5,934 bases of DNA, taken from assembly GCA_946563605.1 (NCBI GenBank), contig CAMNVW010000098.1, forward strand, positions 1-5,934. Direction: 5' to 3'. This DNA is from an uncultured Clostridia bacterium. Its GTDB lineage: Bacteria > Bacillota > Clostridia > Oscillospirales > Ruminococcaceae. The position numbers were made by a program, and so were the translations under genes. This document shows, one piece after another, positions 4,570 to 5,934 of the stretch (the first letter of the stretch is position 1; every line of letters begins with the position of its first letter). The notes under the pieces were generated by a model. The model did not search any database. It was given only the letters and a program-made list of their open reading frames with translations, and was not told where the DNA came from.

Positions 4570-4598
4570 ATAATGATTATGAAAAGGAAGAGATCACC

Positions 4599-4979
4599 AT
4601 GAAAAAAGTAGTTGCAACAACCAACGCTCCAGGCGCAATCGGTCCATATTCTCAGGCAATCGTAGCAGGCGATAATATGTATATCTCCGGTCAGCTGCCA
4701 ATCAATCCAGCTACCGGCGAACTGGCTGAAGCTTGCATCAAAGCACAGACCAAACAGTCTCTGGAAAACATCAAAGCAATCCTGGCAGCAGAAGGACTGA
4801 CCATGAAGAATGTTGTAAAAACAACCGTTCTTCTGCAGAACATCGGCGACTTTGGCGCAATGAACGAAGTTTACGCAGAGTACTTCACAGAGGAATGTCC
4901 TGCTCGTGCAGCTTTTGAAGTTGCAAAACTGCCAAAGGGCGCTCTTGTTGAGATTGAAGCAATCGCTTATGTAAAATAA
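4599..4979 (+). CDS. ridA: RidA family reactive enamine/imine deaminase
   Basis: This 126-residue protein has the typical Rid/YjgF/UK114 length. It hydrolyses reactive 2-aminoacrylate-type enamine/imine intermediates, released by pyridoxal-phosphate enzymes such as serine/threonine dehydratases, to keto acids and ammonia. Family members form cytoplasmic trimers with active sites between subunits. Visible motifs are GPYSQA (15-20, with Tyr17), ISGQLP (29-34), Asn89 and the signature PARAAFEVAKLPKGALVEIE (101-120). The catalytic arginine (Arg103) and glutamate (Glu118) of the RidA subfamily are present, so deaminase activity is expected. AAAAGGAAG lies 8 bases before the ATG. The gene is monocistronic by its signals, with a good promoter upstream and a hairpin terminator downstream. 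Codon choice (many GCA, AAA, CTG and ATC) differs a little from neighbouring murC and folC, as in well-expressed genes. Confidence 0.96.
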   Translation: MKKVVATTNAPGAIGPYSQAIVAGDNMYISGQLPINPATGELAEACIKAQTKQSLENIKAILAAEGLTMKNVVKTTVLLQNIGDFGAMNEVYAEYFTEECPARAAFEVAKLPKGALVEIEAIAYVK

Positions 4980-5037
4980 TGCGGCAAAACTTTAGGCGTT
5001 TTGGCAACTAAAGCGAACGAAACGGCATAGGTTTTGG

Positions 5038-5068
5038 AAAAAAGGGCGCTTTACAAGCGTCCTTTTTT
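5038..5068 (+). terminator. Rho-independent terminator of ridA
   Basis: The stem GGGCGCTT/AAGCGTCC (5044-5051, 5055-5062) includes one G-U pair and a TAC loop. It is flanked by AAAAAA (5038-5043) and followed by TTTTTT (5063-5068). It lies about 60 bases after the ridA stop and separates ridA from folC. Confidence 0.92.
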
Positions 5069-5117
5069 GCGTTATATAAAATCATCTTCCTTTGCAAGAC
5101 AGAAAGAAGTGTTCAAA

Positions 5118-5934
5118 ATGAATTATACCGAAGCGGTTTTTTATATAGAACAGACCCATACTCCGAGAGAACGGTACGGATTGGAGAAACTGAAACAGGC
5201 GTTAGAATTGATGGGAAATCCGCAGGAAAAGGTGCAGTTTGTACATATCGCAGGAACCAATGGAAAGGGTTCCACTGCGGCGATGCTTTCGTCGGTGTTG
5301 CAGCAAGCCGGCTGCCGGACAGGACTTTATATTTCGCCGCATCTGGTTCGCTACAACGAGCGGATGCAGATCAATGGCGAAAATATCAGCGATGAGGATT
5401 TTATCGAAGCGGCGCAAACGGTCAAGTCCGTCTGCGAGCAGCTTGGCGGTACGCCGATTGTTTTCGAGGTGCTCACCTTGATGGCGTTCTGGTATTTTGC
5501 CAAAAAACAATGTGACATCGTGGTGCTGGAGGTGGGCATCGGCGGACGTCTGGACTCCACAAACGTTATCCCAGTTCCGCAGGCGGCGGTGATTGCACAG
5601 CTGGGACTGGATCACACTGAAACGCTGGGAAACACGCTTGCACAGATTGCGGCGGAAAAGGGCGGCATCATCAAACCAAACGGCAGGGCGGTGATGGCGG
5701 TGCAGTCCGATGAAGCGATGGAAACGGTAAAATCCATCTGTGCGCGGCAAAACGCAAGCCTTACCTTTGCCGATCCTGCGCGGATGCAGGTGCTTTCGAG
5801 CAGCGCAGACGGGCAAAAGCTGCTAGACCGCGAATACGGGGAGCTGTTTGTTCCGCTTGCAGGGGCGCATCAAATCAAAAATACAGCGAATGTTTTGGAA
5901 ACGGTCACCGTATTAAAACAGCAGGGTTATCACA
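5118..5934 (+). CDS. folC: Folylpolyglutamate/dihydrofolate synthase FolC (3' end missing)
   Basis: An open frame runs from ATG 5118 to the window edge (272 codons, no stop). FolC proteins are usually about 420-430 residues, so roughly the last third is missing. FolC adds glutamate to dihydropteroate and/or to folates in an ATP-dependent reaction, making and retaining folate cofactors in the cytoplasm. The motifs are all in order: RYGLEKL (19-25), the P-loop HIAGTNGKGST (43-53), ISPHL with NERMQING (about residues 73-88), EVGIGGRLDSTN (138-149), LDHTETLG (164-171) and EKGGIIKP with Lys181, which in Mur/FolC ligases is the lysine that becomes carbamylated. Whether it has dihydrofolate synthase activity as well cannot be judged. 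The ribosome binding site is weak (AAAGAAG, 5103-5109, 8 bases before the ATG). A TATAAA at 5075-5080 could be a -10 box but lacks a good -35. It follows the ridA terminator, so it needs its own promoter or read-through. Confidence 0.95.
   Translation, partial: MNYTEAVFYIEQTHTPRERYGLEKLKQALELMGNPQEKVQFVHIAGTNGKGSTAAMLSSVLQQAGCRTGLYISPHLVRYNERMQINGENISDEDFIEAAQTVKSVCEQLGGTPIVFEVLTLMAFWYFAKKQCDIVVLEVGIGGRLDSTNVIPVPQAAVIAQLGLDHTETLGNTLAQIAAEKGGIIKPNGRAVMAVQSDEAMETVKSICARQNASLTFADPARMQVLSSSADGQKLLDREYGELFVPLAGAHQIKNTANVLETVTVLKQQGYH

Noticed and set aside
4980..5117. Tetrahydrofolate riboswitch ahead of folC
   Set aside because: The sequence shows no recognisable conserved core of that riboswitch, and the space is largely taken by the ridA terminator.
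5202..5816. 204-codon minus-strand frame opposite folC
   Set aside because: It is antisense to a well-conserved FolC domain with P-loop and ligase motifs. The product is rich in Arg and His without a family motif, as expected of a shadow frame.

Overview
The window looks like chromosomal DNA of a low-to-mid GC Firmicute of class Clostridia. The gut Oscillospiraceae/Ruminococcaceae type fits best. The reasons are a spoVG gene, purine-rich Shine-Dalgarno sites, sigma-A type promoters, a MurC with clostridial-looking motifs, and long intergenic stretches of small palindromic repeats. The genus is inference; no marker in the window fixes it.

Layout. Bases 1-69 are the end of a dispersed repeat. 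spoVG follows on the minus strand (73-366). A 268-base divergent region (367-634) holds a perfect 10-bp inverted repeat and the murC promoter. murC (635-2011, plus) makes the MurNAc-L-Ala ligase of peptidoglycan synthesis. A 204-base gap (2012-2215) carries an 11-bp tandem repeat and a promoter with a palindrome in its spacer. A family S10 serine carboxypeptidase-like gene with a GTG start follows (2216-3652), closed by a strong symmetrical terminator (3686-3721). About 760 bases without a credible gene (3722-4487) form an island of hairpins and repeats. ridA (4599-4979) has its own promoter and terminator. folC (5118 onward, plus) runs off the right edge after 272 codons.

The genes do not form one operon. 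spoVG and murC are divergent, and the S10 gene and ridA each have their own promoter and terminator signals. The functions are mostly housekeeping: wall precursor synthesis, septation/RNA-binding regulation, peptide turnover, imine detoxification and folate polyglutamylation.

The most unusual content is the island between the S10 gene and ridA. It holds two oppositely oriented copies of a three-hairpin element (A, 3739-3824 inverted; B, 4210-4292 direct). Their stems differ in sequence but keep base pairing through paired substitutions, while loops and linkers are conserved. A second repeat at 4354-4421 (C) matches bases 1-69 (D) at 66 of 68 positions and shares its terminal part with B. In each copy the AAAACTTT end faces the neighbouring gene. 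This points to a mobile or recurrently duplicated structured repeat family in which fold is kept while sequence changes. Its function is unknown.
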